A stretch of DNA of 64,000 nt from Haliotis asinina (lineage: Eukaryota; Mollusca; Gastropoda; Lepetellida; Haliotidae). Positions 43,375-55,900 of this stretch are shown piece by piece (the stretch's first letter is position 1; each line of letters starts with the position of its first letter). The stretch is from NCBI RefSeq assembly GCF_037392515.1, contig NC_090281.1:47220645-47284644 (forward strand), read 5' to 3'. Below the pieces are notes generated by a model that was not told the origin of the DNA, made no database searches, and was given only the letters and a program-made list of their open reading frames with translations. A program made the translations under genes and the position numbers.

Positions 43375-43735
43375 CACTACAGATCTAGTGAAATCTGACA
43401 TGTTCTTTGAAACCCTCTACCATCACTGGTGGTGAAATGTGACATGTTTGTTGAAATCTTCTATCATTACTTTTAGTGAAATCTGATGTATTTGTTGAAA
43501 CCGTCTGCTGTCACCAATGGTGAAATCTGACATGTTTATTGAAACCTCTACCATCACTAATGGTGAAATCTTACATGTTTTTTAAACCTTCCACTGTCAC
43601 TAAAGATGAAATCTGACATGTTTTTGAAACCTTCCACCATCACTAATACTTAAATCTGACTTGTGTGTTGAAACCTTCCACCATCACTAATGACGAAATC
43701 TGACATGTTTCCTGAAACCCTCTACTGTCAGCTAG
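43375..43735 (+). repeat. Minisatellite of about 44 bp x 8
   Basis: Unit GTGAAATCTGACATGTTTGT + TGAAACCTTCCACCATCACTAATG, intergenic. Not next to any exon I can recognise. Confidence 0.85.
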
Positions 43736-45080
43736 CAATGGGATAGAACTGACATCATATAAATACTGCAATAACTGTGGTGTGAAGTCTTGAGGGCCCA
43801 CAACTTAACATCAGGCAAAACACCCCAGTACGGGTTCCTGTTTATAAAACACCCACTGTCTGGTGATACTAGAGATCCCTTGCGTTTTATGGAAGTGATG
43901 GAATAGTGTTTGGGTGTATATTGTGATTATCAAGCAATAGTTATCATTGCGTATCATTCTGACAATCTTCCTGTTTTGAGAGAAATTTGTGCCTCTAGTT
44001 GACGAGCATTATGACGTGAGAATATTTATATTTTCGGGTCCTGTGGAATGCAGATAAGATGCAGAATATGGGGTTGGCTGCACAGCTTTCTGCATCAGTG
44101 ATGTTATTCATAAGAATGAATGGGCATTTCTAAACTTGTATAATGTACTTGTATAGTTTACTAGTCACAATGAACAGTGACACATGCCTCAGAGGGGATA
44201 TTCTTAGGACTTTGACACACAAGATACGACTTTGCTATGTAAGGGTTAATCTGCCTCACAGTCCCTGAACCACATTATTTCCCTACTGCCTAGCCTTCTC
44301 TGCAGTGCTGAAGCTCTAAATGAAGCAAGTGTAGATTTCTCCATGTCCCAAATTTCAATCTCCCTGGAGCTCCTTTTCAGTTTAGATGGGTTTATTTGTT
44401 ACTGTCAAAATTATATATATTCGAGGACTAAGCATTATTCTATGCAAGGGTGTATTCTCCATATAGAGGTGACTAAGCAGACATGTGGACAGGTGATGAT
44501 GTATACCGGTACTTCAGTTCTCTGGGCCTCCTTGTCCTGACCATGAAGTCAGCTGGATCACAGTGTCCTACATATTTCTGTGTGATGTACAGCTCCCTAT
44601 GAGCCTAGTTTTGTGTTACAAACAGAATGGGATTCATCCATGTGAACTGGAATCAGAATAATGTGAAATGTCATTGTCTCAAATTCCGATTATCATGAGT
44701 TCATTTTGCAGCATGTTCACGAGCCCTGTTCATGGCAAGTTTACATTGTCATATTACACTGGTGTGTCAACAGGCCCCCAAACAATCTCAACCTACAAAC
44801 CCACTTTTCTTTCTCCTTATAGCTGAGTTATCTATGCGCTGGCAAATTTGATCCAGGTTTTGGCCTTGTAAAAGTGCACTTTACTTTGAAGGACAGGTAG
44901 GTTGACAAGCATCTCTCAATACATGTGCTGTTTGTTGCATTGTCAGATATGCTTTTATATGCCGGTTGTAGATATGGAGTGTTAGTTACTCATTTAACAT
45001 CAGCAAACAAACTGTATCTATTGCCTGTCTGTGTGTATAGTGTGATTTCTTGTTGGAAGTTCACTATACTTGCTGACAGT
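43736..45080. other. Intergenic, nothing recognised
   Basis: Short open frames only (for example 44343-44540, 44925-45161), without visible domains. Confidence 0.5.
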
Positions 45081-45360
45081 CAGAGTACTTGTCATCCGCT
45101 GTCATTCATTGACTGTATGTGTGTCAACAGAGTACTTGTCATCCGTGAACTGTATATGTAAACAGATCTAGAGTATTCGTCATTCATTGACTGTATGTGT
45201 GTCAACAGAGTACTTGTCATTTGTGGACTGTATATGTAAACAGATCTAGAGTATTCGTCATTCATTGACTGTATGTGTGTCAACAGAGTACTTGTCATTT
45301 GTGGACTGTATATGACAAATGAGTACTTGTCATCCTTGGACTGTATATTTCAACAGAGTA
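45081..45360 (+). repeat. Minisatellite of about 28/76 bp, split by a pogo element
   Basis: Units CAACAGAGTACTTGTCATCC + GTTGACTGTATATGT, with a 76-bp higher-order unit repeated at 45160-45290. The same sequence resumes at 46216 (TACTTGTCATCCGTTGACTG), showing that the element at 45361 inserted into the array. Confidence 0.85.
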
Positions 45361-46215
45361 CAGTGGACTCTGGCAACATCGGCCTCTGTAAACATTGGCA
45401 TTCAGTCTACAACGGCACAAAGTTTCAGTCCCGGCAGAAATGCACTTAATTATCATATAGAAACATCTGTAAACATCGGCTTCTGTCTACTCCGGATAAA
45501 TGGCACAAGAAAGACGGCGCAACCCTTTGATGTGGTTAGGTCCAAATGATGTAACAACACAATTCACGGTTACTACCCGAGATTATTCAGAAATTGGAAA
45601 TGTCAATGAGTGTCTTGTTAATTAGTGAATGATACTTGTCCCTTACATAGAGTGTTGAATAGTGGGCACTGTAACAACACATTTCCCGATATTATTCAGA
45701 AACGGGAAATGTCAATCAGTATCTTGTTAACTAGTAAGTGGTACGTGTCACATAAATAGAGTAATTAGAGGGTACTTAAGGTAAAATCGTATAATGTCAG
45801 TAGTGTAACATTCAGTATTGCCAAAATGTCTTGGCCCGCGAAACATGCAAGGTGTGAGTTGACACTTCAACAAAAAGTGCAGTTGATAGAAGATTTTGAT
45901 AAAATGCCTTGACCCACACAGAAAGCATGTGCACTCAGATTAAACACTTCGCATCTAGCCAGGAAGTACAACTTCTACATCATGTGCAGAACTTAGAAAG
46001 TGCAGTGGAAGACAGTGGAAGGCATCAGCACAGAAAATACAAAGCAAGATCAGTGACTGTTTTACTGTGTGAACAACCTTGTTATTAATGCTAACGTACG
46101 ACTTCCGTTGTGCGTCAGCGTCATGAGGCAAACTGCCTATACCGGCACTTTGTAAAACCAGCATTTTTATTTGGTCCCGTGTGGTGCCAGTATTGATAGA
46201 GTATTGAGTCCACTG
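45361..46215 (+). mobile_element. Pogo/Tigger-type DNA transposon relic
   Basis: Ends CAGTGGACTC and GAGTCCACTG, flanked by TA on both sides (45359-45360, 46216-46217). At 45826 a frame reads MSWPAKHARCELTLQQKVQL and IEDFDKMP, like the N-terminal CENP-B/psq helix-turn-helix of pogo transposases, then a stop, then PTQKACALRLNTSHL. No DDE core remains; length is 855 bp against about 2-3 kb for a whole element. Confidence 0.82.
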
Positions 46216-46285
46216 TACTTGTCATCCGTTGACTGCATATGTCAGCAGCGTACTTGTAGTCTATTTACTGTATGTGTTGTGTCTT
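46216..46285 (+). repeat. Continuation of the split minisatellite
   Basis: TACTTGTCATCCGTTGACTG, CATATGTCAGCAGCGTACTTG and one worn unit match the array at 45081-45360. Confidence 0.75.
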
Positions 46286-47140
46286 TAAAGCATGAGTTTC
46301 TTTGAACTCTTCTACCAGGAATCCATTGTATGGTAAGGTTAAAACAGCATTAATGACCAAGCCATTGTAACCAAGGTGGCATGACCGGTTCTCAGAATCA
46401 CTAACGACATCAAAGTGCTACACATCACATTTACCCTCAATTGTATGTTTGTGTCTTTATTTACTGTTTAAATAGCACACCCATAATGCATTGCAAGCCA
46501 TGTTCCAGATGTTTACAGAAAGGCTGACTTTGAAGCCCGAGGGAAATTGCTGAAATTCAGAAATAATGATGTTCAGGCCTTTAAGCTTCCGAACATAATG
46601 TTAAAATCAAATTTAATCTATCTGCATTATGTATAGCCATTCATATGCTGATACGCCCCTTTTGGAACACTAACTGCTAGTTTGACGTGTCACTGGACTG
46701 GACTGGGTCACATAGGTCATGTGTTGAAGAGTGTTACAACCATGTAAGATATGTCAACGCACGAACATGTCACAGGAAAACAGGGTTATTGTCATGCTGA
46801 GTTTGTCGTATGTGACAGCTGGGAGACTGACTGCATTTTGTCATGGTATGTTAGCCATGGGACATTAGTTATGGTACATTAGACATAGTCCTGTTTGTTT
46901 CTATCAGAGTCAACAGAGTAAATGTGTCAGTGGAGTGTTTGTTCAATTTCCAGTTGGTAGAGTGTCAGTGAATATATGTTATAACTACTCATATTTTACT
47001 TTTAAATGACAAGATGGGTAGGCCTCAAGTCAGTGATGTGAAAATACAGCATATATGACGTTTTCTTTTAAATGTATAGATAATCTGAATAGATTAACCA
47101 AAGCTGGTTAGGTGGATTTAATAATGAAACATTAAGTGAC
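46286..47140. other. Intergenic, nothing recognised
   Basis: No exon, array or element that I can support. Confidence 0.45.
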
Positions 47141-47144
47141 CATT

Positions 47145-47345
47145 TATAGAGTGCACCAGGCATGCTCAAAGTGCTAACAATCAAAGCACAGCACATTATT
47201 ACTCCAGATAATCAGAGCTGCCTGTTAAGTGCTTGAAGCTTATAGTCACACATCCTGCCAGGTATCCTTCTTTTGCTGGATGAACACTTTTGAGCAAACC
47301 CACTTGCCTAAGCTGGGATCACATGTATCACAGGTGCTTCACTCT
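47145..47345 (-). repeat. SINE fragment with the same body as the 5S-headed SINE, reverse
   Basis: Minus strand: GGGTTTGCTCAAAAGTGTTC, ATCCAGCAAAAGAAGGATAC, AACAGGCAGCTCTGATTATC and TGGAGTAATAATG align in order with the body at 17545-17660 (TTCACCCAGCAGAAAAAGGG, GGGCAGCTTGGGTTATCCGG). The head is not recognisable. Confidence 0.5.
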
Positions 47346-48425
47346 GGGGTAGGACTGAATTCCTAGAAACTCTCAGGAGTCAAGCCATCCAGAATAAACT
47401 AGCACAAATTCACCTCTTCTCCCAACTCCGCATCTTCTACCCCCCTGCGTTGATGGCGGGGTCCAAAAACATCTCGCTTTCTCACCAGGTCCCGCAGTCA
47501 GCCATGACACTTCCTAGTAGCAATTATGACCGATCTGTTGACTTCCATCTGAGTGAGGTCAGCGACAGATATGCTGTCACATCTAGACAACAAATGCCAT
47601 TTCTGTACCAATGTATCATAAACAGTTTCCATGTTCACTGCAACAAGTGTCCATGGGTTGACCTGTTGTGGAACATCGATACGTCAACAGTAACATCTTG
47701 TTTAGTCTAATGCAAGTGTCTTGTATGAGGTTAGTACATTCTAATACAGGTCATGCTGACCGTCCCATGGTATTAGACCAAAATATTTGTGCTGAATGCA
47801 ATCGTATGAACCCAAAACATTGTATGTTCTCAAATAAAAAAGTTATACAGAGACAGCTGTCTGCCATTTTGGTTCTCTCATTCTTTCAGTCCAGATTTAA
47901 AGCATTTAGTGAGATGCTTGTTGAGATAAATTCATTACCATCTGTTTGTTAGTTTGATATGGATACGATACGTATCACGATATCCTGGAATGATACGATA
48001 TGATTAGATTCACATCACAATATGCTATCTATAGTTATTTTCTTTAAAAATGTATATTTTGATATCAAGTAACAGTGCAAATCTTTTATATAACTGTCAA
48101 TTACTATTAAAAATTAACAATTTTAAGGTCAATGATATGTATCACGATACAAAAAAAGTATCAATATATTTATCGTCAGATAAATTATCACAATTATCGA
48201 TACTACGATATATTTTCACAGCTCTGATAATCACACAGTAAGAAAAATCGACTGTCCCAGAGTGAGAGTGAGAGTCATCTATTATAAATGCATCCATTCC
48301 CTGACCTCTAAGGTTTGTTTAGGTTGCTGGTAGTGGTAATCACATCTGATTCAGTATGATATGTTTAGATCAACACTACCTGTAATTATCTGGGTTATAT
48401 TTAACAGTGATTTTCAGTAATTTTA
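47346..48425. other. Intergenic, nothing recognised
   Basis: Open frames at 47450-47952 have no visible domain. 47955-48225 has repeated ATACGATA / ATATCACGATA steps, a simple AT-rich tract. Confidence 0.45.
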
Positions 48426-48429
48426 GTAA

Positions 48430-48675
48430 TGTTTGTCGTAAGGGGCTACAAATGGGTCGAGTGAGCAGACTTGCTGACATGGTTGACATATGTCATTGGT
48501 TCCCAATTGCGTAGATATGTTGTTGATCACTGAATTGTCTGGTCCAGATTCGAGTATTTACAGATATAGTTGAAATTTTGCTGAGTCCAGCGAAAAACTA
48601 AACTAACTCACTCACTCACTCACTCACTCACTCACTCACTCACTCACTCACTCACTCACTCACTCACTCACTCAG
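48430..48675 (+). repeat. SINE family B with long (CACT)n tail
   Basis: CAGACTTGCTGACATGGTTG, ACATATGTCATTGGTTCCC, GTCTGGTCCAGATTCGAGT, TTTTGCTGAGTCCAGCG, then about 18 CACT units (48604-48674). The tail length suggests later slippage expansion. Confidence 0.88.
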
Positions 48676-48837
48676 ATCAACACTGAATCACAAACATAAA
48701 AGCAGGTCTACAGTGAACACTGTCATAACCCGATATTGCAATACCAAGACCATAGTGACATGTTTCAAAGAAGAAAAGTCAGAGTTTTTTACATTTTTTC
48801 CCCCAAATGCAAGAAATAGTTTTTAACTTCTATGAGG

Positions 48838-48905
48838 TCCTACAACCTGATCCCATTTGTCGCTTCTTATGACAAGCATGGTTTGCTGAAGATCAATCCT
48901 GACCT
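48838..48905 (-). repeat. SINE family B fragment, reverse
   Basis: Minus strand: GGATTGATCTTCAGCAAACC, ATGCTTGTCATAAGAAGCG. Confidence 0.65.
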
Positions 48906-48942
48906 GTATATTCTGGAGATTTATGTAGAAGCATATTAAAAC

Positions 48943-49140
48943 TGCTGCTTGACAAGCATTAGATGAGCCACAACCTGACAAATGACTCCAATTTGCATAT
49001 ATGGAAACGGCCTCCAGAACATTCCATTTGAAACAAGAGGGAAACAGGTTCTCGTCTAAATATTGAAAAGTTCAATTTCCTTGTGCAAATCGGGTCGGTT
49101 TTTTGCTGAACTAAATCACTATATGAGACATATGGCGGTA
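48943..49140 (+). repeat. Dispersed repeat family D, copy 1
   Basis: Matches 63483-63655 through CTGCTTGACAAG, AACCTGACAAA, GGCCTCCAG, TATTGAAAAGTTCAATTTCC and TTTTGCTGAACTAAATC. Identity is about 75-80% by eye; this copy has about 20-30 extra bases. The family is not recognised. Confidence 0.65.
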
Positions 49141-49991
49141 TTGATTTCACGCTACGGTCAGCATGTATTGCTCATGCTTAATCGCCAATCTACCTGTAGC
49201 AACCAAGTGTAGATAACTTGCCCTGCCTGCTTGTCACAAACACATTCACTGCGCTGGCTCATCTTATACTTGTCAAGCAGTATGTAGATGGGATTTTTGT
49301 AAACTGTGTGAGAGGAGCTTTTTTTCACCTTAGAGTGGTATCTTTTTTTAATTTATTGATTATGATGAAACGAATACATTATATTTTTAAATTTTCCTAA
49401 TATCTGAATTCGGTATTGCTTGTTGTGGTTAGAATTAATAAGGATTTTTTTGGGTATAAATTATTACTTCATTATATATAATATGTGTTCATATGGCCTG
49501 TGATTGTGTTTAAAAATGCAAGTATGCATTGTATATGCAGCATTTGAAATAACAACCTGCTTGATCGCTCACGATGGGGTATTTTCAACACAGACTGCCA
49601 GATTGTCAAATTCTCCTGCCTGATGGTTGAGTTTAAGTTTAGGATAATAATTCATTATTAATTCACACACAAATCAGAATTGAACAAATAATTTTTTTAG
49701 TGCGTTGGCACTTTTGGTTTTTGTGGTCTGGTAAATTTTGATCAGGGCTGGCAAGTTTTGCATCTAACCACCTTTTGCTCTGGCTGAAATATGGGGAGTT
49801 TTATACCCTGGTATACCTGTGAATGTCAAACCTTTGCTTTGCTTTTCATGTTGACTGTAATTTGTGAACAGTAAAGTGAGAATATATGTAAATAGAGCCA
49901 TTAATCAATTTGTGACAGACTGGTTTGCAGCTGCTGCTCTGTGAACGAAAGTTTATATCACTGTGTTTTCAGGCAATGTTGACAGATCAAA

Positions 49992-52900
49992 ATGGTTGGA
50001 AGCATCAGCACCACCGCAGACACAACCAACGGTCAGTTTTCACCTGACACAACCAGAAATGGTGAAATGGGTGACGACTCCAAGGGGAAACAACTCTTAG
50101 CAGGGAGTTATGAAGGGAGACAACCCATGGATAATGAAGAATTACACTTAACTGGCAAAGAAGATGGAAAAGATGTGGAAAGAGATAATAATGAAGGGAC
50201 CCGACTTGTTCTAGATGAGAGTGAACACGGGGATGCGGAGGGTGATGAGTGTGAGGTTCAGGTTGATGTGGAAGACAAACCTAACCAGAGTGTTGATTAT
50301 GGATTTTACAAGTGGATTGTTGTCTTGGGATGTTTTTTTCAACATTTTTTAACAGGTATGTCAAGTTCAGCATTTAATACCTATAAACACTAAAAAGACT
50401 AGATGAATTTGTGCTTTTGATATATACCTCTTACAAGGTATTAAACAACACTGTTATATTTCAGTTGAGTTTAGTTAATGGTGACATTACATCTAGAGAC
50501 TCAATGGAAGTACAAGGTGCTGCTCAACTTCCTTGAGTGGTATACATATTTGACAGACATTATCACACATGAAGCTTAAATGCCTTTTCATGCCAAACTG
50601 ATGTCAAAACACAACAAATGACGAAACGTGAACTGAAAAGTGACCCTAATGAAATGTAACAGTTAGGTTGGTTTTAATTTCTTTATGCCTTATGTTTTAC
50701 AAAGTGTATGCATATTTGCTGTTTGCTCTGATAGTCTAGGGCAGTGGGGTAGCCTAGTGATTAAAGTGTTCGCTTGTCACGCTACCAACATGGGTACAAT
50801 GTGTGAAGCCCATTTCTTGAGTCCAGTGCTGTGATATTGCTAAAAACGGCAAAAAACCATATGCACTCACTCTAAGAATAATTGTTTTCCACAGGGGGTT
50901 TTGAGCGATCAGATGGAGTGCTGTATCTAAAGCTGATCAACAGATTCAATGAGAGTGCCCAAGCTACAGCCTGGGTAGGGTCACTGTCATCGACTGTCCG
51001 TCTCATTCTGGGTATGTATGAAGTGAACAGGTGTTGATGAGCAGGTGTCCATTGCCTCTCTGTTTACTGTTTGAACAAATATCTCCAGGACCCCAGCTGA
51101 TCTAACCCCACTGATATAACATGATCTGATCTGACCCCACTCATCTGACCCCAGCTGATCTGACCCCAACTAATGTTACCCAATAATCTGACCCCACTGA
51201 TTTGCCCCACTAATCTGATCTCGCTAACCTGACCCCACTGATCTGATCCCAGCTGATCTGGCCCCACTAATCTTACCCCAGCTAATCTGATCCCTCTAAC
51301 CTGACCCCACTGACCTGATCCCAGCTGATCTGGCCCCACTAATCTTACCCCAGCTGATCTGACCCCACTGATTTGCCCCACTAATCTGACCCCACTGATC
51401 TGATCCCAGCTGATCTGGCCCCACTAATCTGACCCCAACTGACCTGACCCCACTGATTTGCCCCACTAATCTGATCCTGATAACCTGATCTCAGCTGATC
51501 TGACCCCACTAATCTGACCTCAGCTGATATAACCCCACTGTACTGACCCCAGCTGATCTGATTCCGCTGATATGACCCCAGCTGATCCGTCCCCTGCTTA
51601 TCTTACCCCACTGATCTGACCCCTCACCCACAACCCACCCTAATGATGTACAGTTTTTGGTATTATTCAGCCATCTTAGTTCTAAATTAAAGTGTTTTGT
51701 ATGATGGGGTCCAGCATAGGTGTTGCAGTTTTACGCTATATCAAATTTTCACCTTAATTTGACTTTTTAGCTTTATCTTTTATTCGTCTTGCATGAGTCC
51801 TCAGATGTGGTAACACATAATCCTCTTTATCGGTGCTTGTTTCTGTCTAAAACAGATCCTGAACTAGTTCCAGTCATTGGAATCAAAATGTCAATTGCCT
51901 CCGTGAAAGCTGCATTATACTGCATAGTTTTGTGCTGGGAATGAAAACTAGGTTCACAGTATTGTTTTGTCCATTTTCCAGGCCCTGTGTACAGTGCCTT
52001 CAGTAACGTATCCACTTTTCCAGGCCCTGTACTTTCAGTAACATATCCACTTTTCCAGGCCCTTGTGTCCAATGCCTTCAGTAACATATCCACTTTTCCA
52101 GGTCCTGTGTCCAGTGCCTTCAGTAACCGTTTTTCAAGTCGAGTGGCCACCATAGCGGGCGGCCTCATCATGACTGTTGGTGTCCTCATCAGTGGCTTCG
52201 CTCCAAACCTCATCTTCCTCTACTTCAGCTATGGTGTAATTGGAGGTGAGTGGGATATTTTTACAGAAATTTTTTTCAGACTCTTCCACTTGTAATAAGT
52301 GAAATGCACATGCTGTAACCATCTCCTTCCCTGTCACCACCTGCACTGTTTCACTAACTCACACAGTCATCCACTTCCACTTCTCACCATCCGACTCCTC
52401 TCCACTTCACTTCCACTCCAGATGCTGTATTTGTATTCAATTTATTGGCCACAGCTTGTCATTTACATCTGACCTTATCATTGTCATTATCAACAAACCG
52501 CTACTTTTTGGTGCTTTTTTCAAAATCAGACAGCTGAAATAGACATAATATTGCTGACTTCTTCCCTTTCTCCCACCTTCACCCCTTCACTCACTCACTC
52601 ACTCCAACCTTCACTACTCTTCATCCTGTAATGTTTACGTTCTTTCCACTCCACTCTTCTCCACTCTGCTCCACTTTCTTCGCTCACCTCAACTTCACTC
52701 TGCCCCTGTTCCACTCCTCTCCAACCTGCTTCTCTCACTCTGGACCTGTAAAAGTACGAGTAGAATAGGCTTTCAGCAACCCATGCTTGCCATAAAAGAC
52801 GACTATGCTTGTCGTAAGAGACAACTAACGGGATTGGGTGGTCTGGCTTACTGACTTGATTGACGCATCTGATCGGTTCCCAATTATGCAGATCGATACC

Positions 52901-55900
52901 TATGCTGTTGATCACTGGATTGTATGGTCCAGACTTGATTATTTTTTCCGGCCCTTTCCACTCTGCTCCTCTCCCTCCACTCCACTCTGCTCCTGTTCCG
53001 CTCTTCTCCACTCTGCTCATCTCACCATGCTCTCCTCCACTACACTCTGGCTCCGCTCCCTTCCGCTCTAGTCTGCTCCTGTTCCGCCCCTCTCTGCTCT
53101 GCTCCTCTCAGCTCTGCTCCTATCGCTCCGCTCCCCTCCTGTTCCACTCCTCTTCGCTCTGCTCTGTTCACTTGACTCTCCTCGTCTCTGCTCTGCTGCT
53201 CTTGCTCTGCTTCACTCCATTTGACTCTGGTCCTGTTCTGCTCTCGCTCCACTTCCCTTCACTCCCCTCCACTTCACTCTGCTCTTGTTCCGCTCTGCTC
53301 CTCTCACTCTGCTCCCCTCCTCTCTGCTCTGCTCTGCTCCTGTTCAGCTCTGCTCCTCTCTCTCTGCTCCCTCCTCTCCCCTCCACTCCTGTTCTGCTCC
53401 ACTCCTCTACTGTGTGCTCCTCTTGTTGCACTCTCTTCCAAGCCACACTGCTCCTGTTCCGCTCTGTTCTGCTCAGCTCCTTTTACTCCACTTCACTCAG
53501 CTTAACTTCAGCTTAACTCCACCTGACTCTTATCCTCTGCACTCCACTCCACTCACCAGATGCAGTATTTCAATTCAGGTATTGGCCGGAGCTTGTCGTA
53601 TACCCCTGGCCTTGTCACTGTCGGACAATACTTTGCCAACAAACCTGGGTTGGCAGTGGGATTGGCTACATCAGGTGTTGGTGCAGGAACATTTGTCATA
53701 CCACCGTTAGCTGACTTCTTGTTTGACGAGTTCAACTTCGTGGGCGCTTTCCTCATCTTGAGTGGGCTGTCTCTAAACTTAGTTGTCAGTGGAGCTTTGT
53801 ATCGCCCCCTTGATCTGCATAAGAAAATCCTGGCAATACAAAGGTAGGTGATTTGACATCTTGCGTTACAGACTACATCCCCCTTTTCCCTAAAAAATAT
53901 TTGCCCCAACCACTTTTCTGTAGTATACATGCGTATGTGTGTATATATATACATTATATGTTTTATTGAGGGCACTTTTGTGTTTCCATTTGAGAAGAAA
54001 GAAGGAAAGAACCAAAACGAAGTCCATCCATGAAGTCCAGTCTGGAACACATGCGGGGGAGGATGTAGAGCTTCTTGTCAAGAAGCCTGGGTCTGTCAAA
54101 GACACCTACAAAGAACCAATTCCAAATTCCAGAAACTCTGATGGGCACAAGTTCTCCACTGCTACAGCAGCAGACCAGGTTGCTATGGCAACAGACCATG
54201 TTACTCCCCAGAAAGCTGTGTCCATTGACAACACAAGTAGTGTAAACAACAACAAAAGGTCTTGTCGGCATGCTATATTCACAAAATGTGTTCCTGAAAA
54301 AAGCGAAAAACTTCAGAAGGAGAAAAAACCAAAGCTGTTGGAATTGTCACTTTTGAAAAACCCTCCTTTTTTATTGTTTTGTATAAGTATAGCGCTGTTT
54401 ACTTTATCCTTTAAATCTGCATTTACCTTTTTACCTGCGTTGGCAAAGTCTCGCGGCTGCACCGAGAGAGAAGCTGCATTGCTCATGTCAGTAGCTGGTG
54501 TCCTTGACACTCTTGGGCGGATTTTAGCAGGATTTGTCTTAGATTTTAAAAAAATTAGAAAATTTCGACCATATGTGTATAATGGAGTGATGTTTGTGAT
54601 TGCAATGTTATCTTTTGTGTGTCCATCATTGCAATCTTTTTGGCAGTTCTGTATTCTATGTGGATTATATGGCGCCTTGACTGGTGCCTATGTGTCTCAG
54701 AAGTCAGTCATCATTGTGGACATTCTTGGAGTGGAAAAACTCTCAAGTTCCTTTGGACTGTTGATTTCTTTCCAGGGACTTGGAACTTTGATTGGCCCGC
54801 CTGTCTCAGGTAAGAATTACAAGTAGTATCAACATCAGGCTGTTACTGATCAGCCCCTGATTTCTTGAGGCAAAGTCTCAGTTTTAAATTTGAGAAAACA
54901 TAGGAAAATACATTTCCCAGAATATACTGAATTCCATCGTTAGCTCAAACATAGTATATAAGTTGATGTTTAGTAGATTGGTTACTTAAATTGTTTTGGC
55001 TTTTGGAATTTAGAAATGCAGTTAAGTTAGAAATTCAGCTGGTTCAACTGACAAACTCAGTTTGAACTTTGAATGAAAAGTTATGTTTGTTTCAAGAAAT
55101 CAGAGCCAGATGTAGATAATTAACCACAGGGCTAAGGGTTTGATACATTTGAGATAATGCTATCTTACTCTAAGGCACAATGTCCCACTTTTTCGACAAT
55201 ATTTTGGTCTATAATGTATATATATTGGAGCATATGCCCTCATTTTAGCTTCCTATTGACACAATAAAAGACCTATCTCTTGCAACTTGCCTGAAATCGC
55301 CAATTGAAACTTCGAGGCAAACAGCTTCCAACCAGACTAGACTTGCCACATATGGAATGTAAATAATTGCTCCGTACCAGGAAAACCATTGCACAGTGTT
55401 GTCAGTGTTGGAGCAACTGGGCTCAGTCACAAGTTGAGATTTAGGATTTTCGTAGCGCTCCAAGGTACATAATTTTATGAAGGTTTGTTTGAAGTAAAGT
55501 TTAGTCGTTCGTCAATGCCTATGCCTGAAAGTTTCTATCCCACAAAATAATTCACAAGCCTGAAATTTGAATGTAGACACAGGTTTCATAATAAGCTGCT
55601 ACTTTGATGAACATCAATCAGTCCATAGTCTTGCTTGTTTTAAAAAAGGGTAATAACTTAACAAGTCGCAGAGGGTGATATATTTGCAAAATGACCCCAT
55701 GAAAATTCACAAGCCATTCTGGCCTATGACTGTGGAGATTTACTGGCCTGTCTGGATTTTTACTAGACACGGGCTAGCAGGCTGGTGGCTATTTTGTACA
55801 CTGGCTCTGACATAATGTCTGGACATGTTATGTCAAGAATAAAATGCTGGAGTCCGTAGGCATAGTTTATCCATTCATCCTCATAATAACTGCCCAGGTT

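Noticed and set aside
52595-53710. Long open frames on both strands (218 and 141 codons)
   Set aside because: Artefact of the pyrimidine-rich array; no domain, and exon 4 lies at 53579.
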